DNA of 64,000 bases from Thermotogaceae bacterium (GTDB lineage: Bacteria > Thermotogota > Thermotogae > Thermotogales > Thermotogaceae), in NCBI GenBank assembly GCA_027077795.1, contig JALWTT010000006.1:496001-560000 (forward strand), read 5' to 3'. The position numbers and the translations under genes are program-made. Below are positions 63,908 to 64,000 of the stretch, one piece after another; the first letter of the stretch is position 1; every line of letters starts with the position of its first letter. The notes beneath the pieces were generated by a model. That model did not search any database and was not told the origin of the DNA. It was given only the letters and a program-made list of their open reading frames with translations.

Positions 63908-63920
63908 ATTGTAGTACAAT
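63908..63920. promoter_or_regulatory. Overlapping divergent -10 elements (ATTGTA-G-TACAAT)
   Basis: ATTGTAGTACAAT contains TACAAT on both strands around a single base, 20 nt before ruvA on one side and 21 nt before the D-cysteine desulfhydrase gene on the other. It could be a bidirectional promoter; -35 boxes are weak on both sides. Confidence 0.5.
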
Positions 63921-63939
63921 TTTGCCCGAGGTGGGAGGA

Positions 63940-64000
63940 TTGATAAGAAGGATAACAGGGAAAGTTGTGGGAATAGGGAGAGACCGAGTGGTCATAGATG
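63940..64000 (+). CDS. ruvA: Holliday junction DNA helicase subunit RuvA (5' part)
   Basis: The frame from TTG 63940 reads LIRRITGKVVGIGRDRVVID and runs off the window. The pattern (Met-Ile-x-x-Ile-x-Gly-x-Val... then Val-Val-Ile-Asp) matches the start of RuvA, which binds Holliday junctions and loads RuvB. GAGGTG is 6 nt upstream. Only 20 residues are visible, so confidence is moderate. Confidence 0.7.
   Translation, partial: MIRRITGKVVGIGRDRVVID

Overview
The window looks like a chromosomal segment of a thermophilic member of the Thermotogota (Thermotoga relatives). The reasons are an Mrp/Mbx-type membrane complex, a TrpB2-type tryptophan synthase, an archaeal-type phosphoglycerate mutase, a Thermotoga-like sirtuin, Lys/Glu-rich proteins, and very compact gene packing. 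Most genes carry a strong GGAGGTGA Shine-Dalgarno (SD) sequence about 8 nt before an ATG, GTG or TTG. The genus cannot be fixed from the sequence alone. No rRNA, tRNA, insertion sequence or CRISPR array was found, and no gene-free stretch exceeds 300 bases (the longest, 59563-59833, is about 270 bases and holds a leader peptide and attenuator).

Layout. 1-5775 (minus): a housekeeping operon (CBS membrane protein, cdd, serS, rsmE, DegT aminotransferase, rpe, partial membrane protein). 5809-7527 (plus): a degenerate patatin-like protein and ddl. 7508-11986 (minus): pruA, then rdgB, pheS, an alpha/beta hydrolase and a small VanZ/YfiM-like protein. 12026-20076 (plus): DUF2007-like protein, gcvT, rnhB, yggT, nadK, a giant LptF-LptD fusion and dnaB. 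20166-21490: gdhA and a two-way terminator. 21485-29405: a divergent sugar-catabolic locus with a LacI regulator lacking any normal start codon, a fucose-isomerase-like enzyme, a TRAP transporter, a DHDPS-family aldolase and an FGGY kinase, with one matching operator just downstream of each divergent -10. 29435-39985 (plus): valS, apgM, a short ComEC, then a Wsp-like chemosensory/diguanylate cyclase cluster (CheR-TPR, double CheW, CheA-REC, CheB, REC-GGDEF).

40086-50683 (plus): a 13-gene Mrp/Mbx-like respiratory complex that ends in a ferredoxin-GltD fusion. 50678-59625 (minus): an accessory surface island of four related lipoproteins (Ig/FN3-like module plus beta-propeller) around a caspase-like protease with an EF-hand and a beta-rich C-terminus. 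59611-61130 (plus): a stand-alone trpB2 behind a classic tryptophan attenuator whose leader peptide has three consecutive Trp codons. 61128-63887 (minus): a SwrB-like protein, sirtuin, an unknown membrane-anchored protein and a D-cysteine desulfhydrase-like enzyme. 63940-64000: the start of ruvA.

The most interesting items are the LptF-LptD fusion, the trp attenuator, the AUA-start LacI gene with its paired operators, the SD-sequestering hairpin switch inside the TRAP operon, the Wsp-like cluster, the ferredoxin-GltD fusion in the Mbx complex, and the caspase/propeller lipoprotein island.
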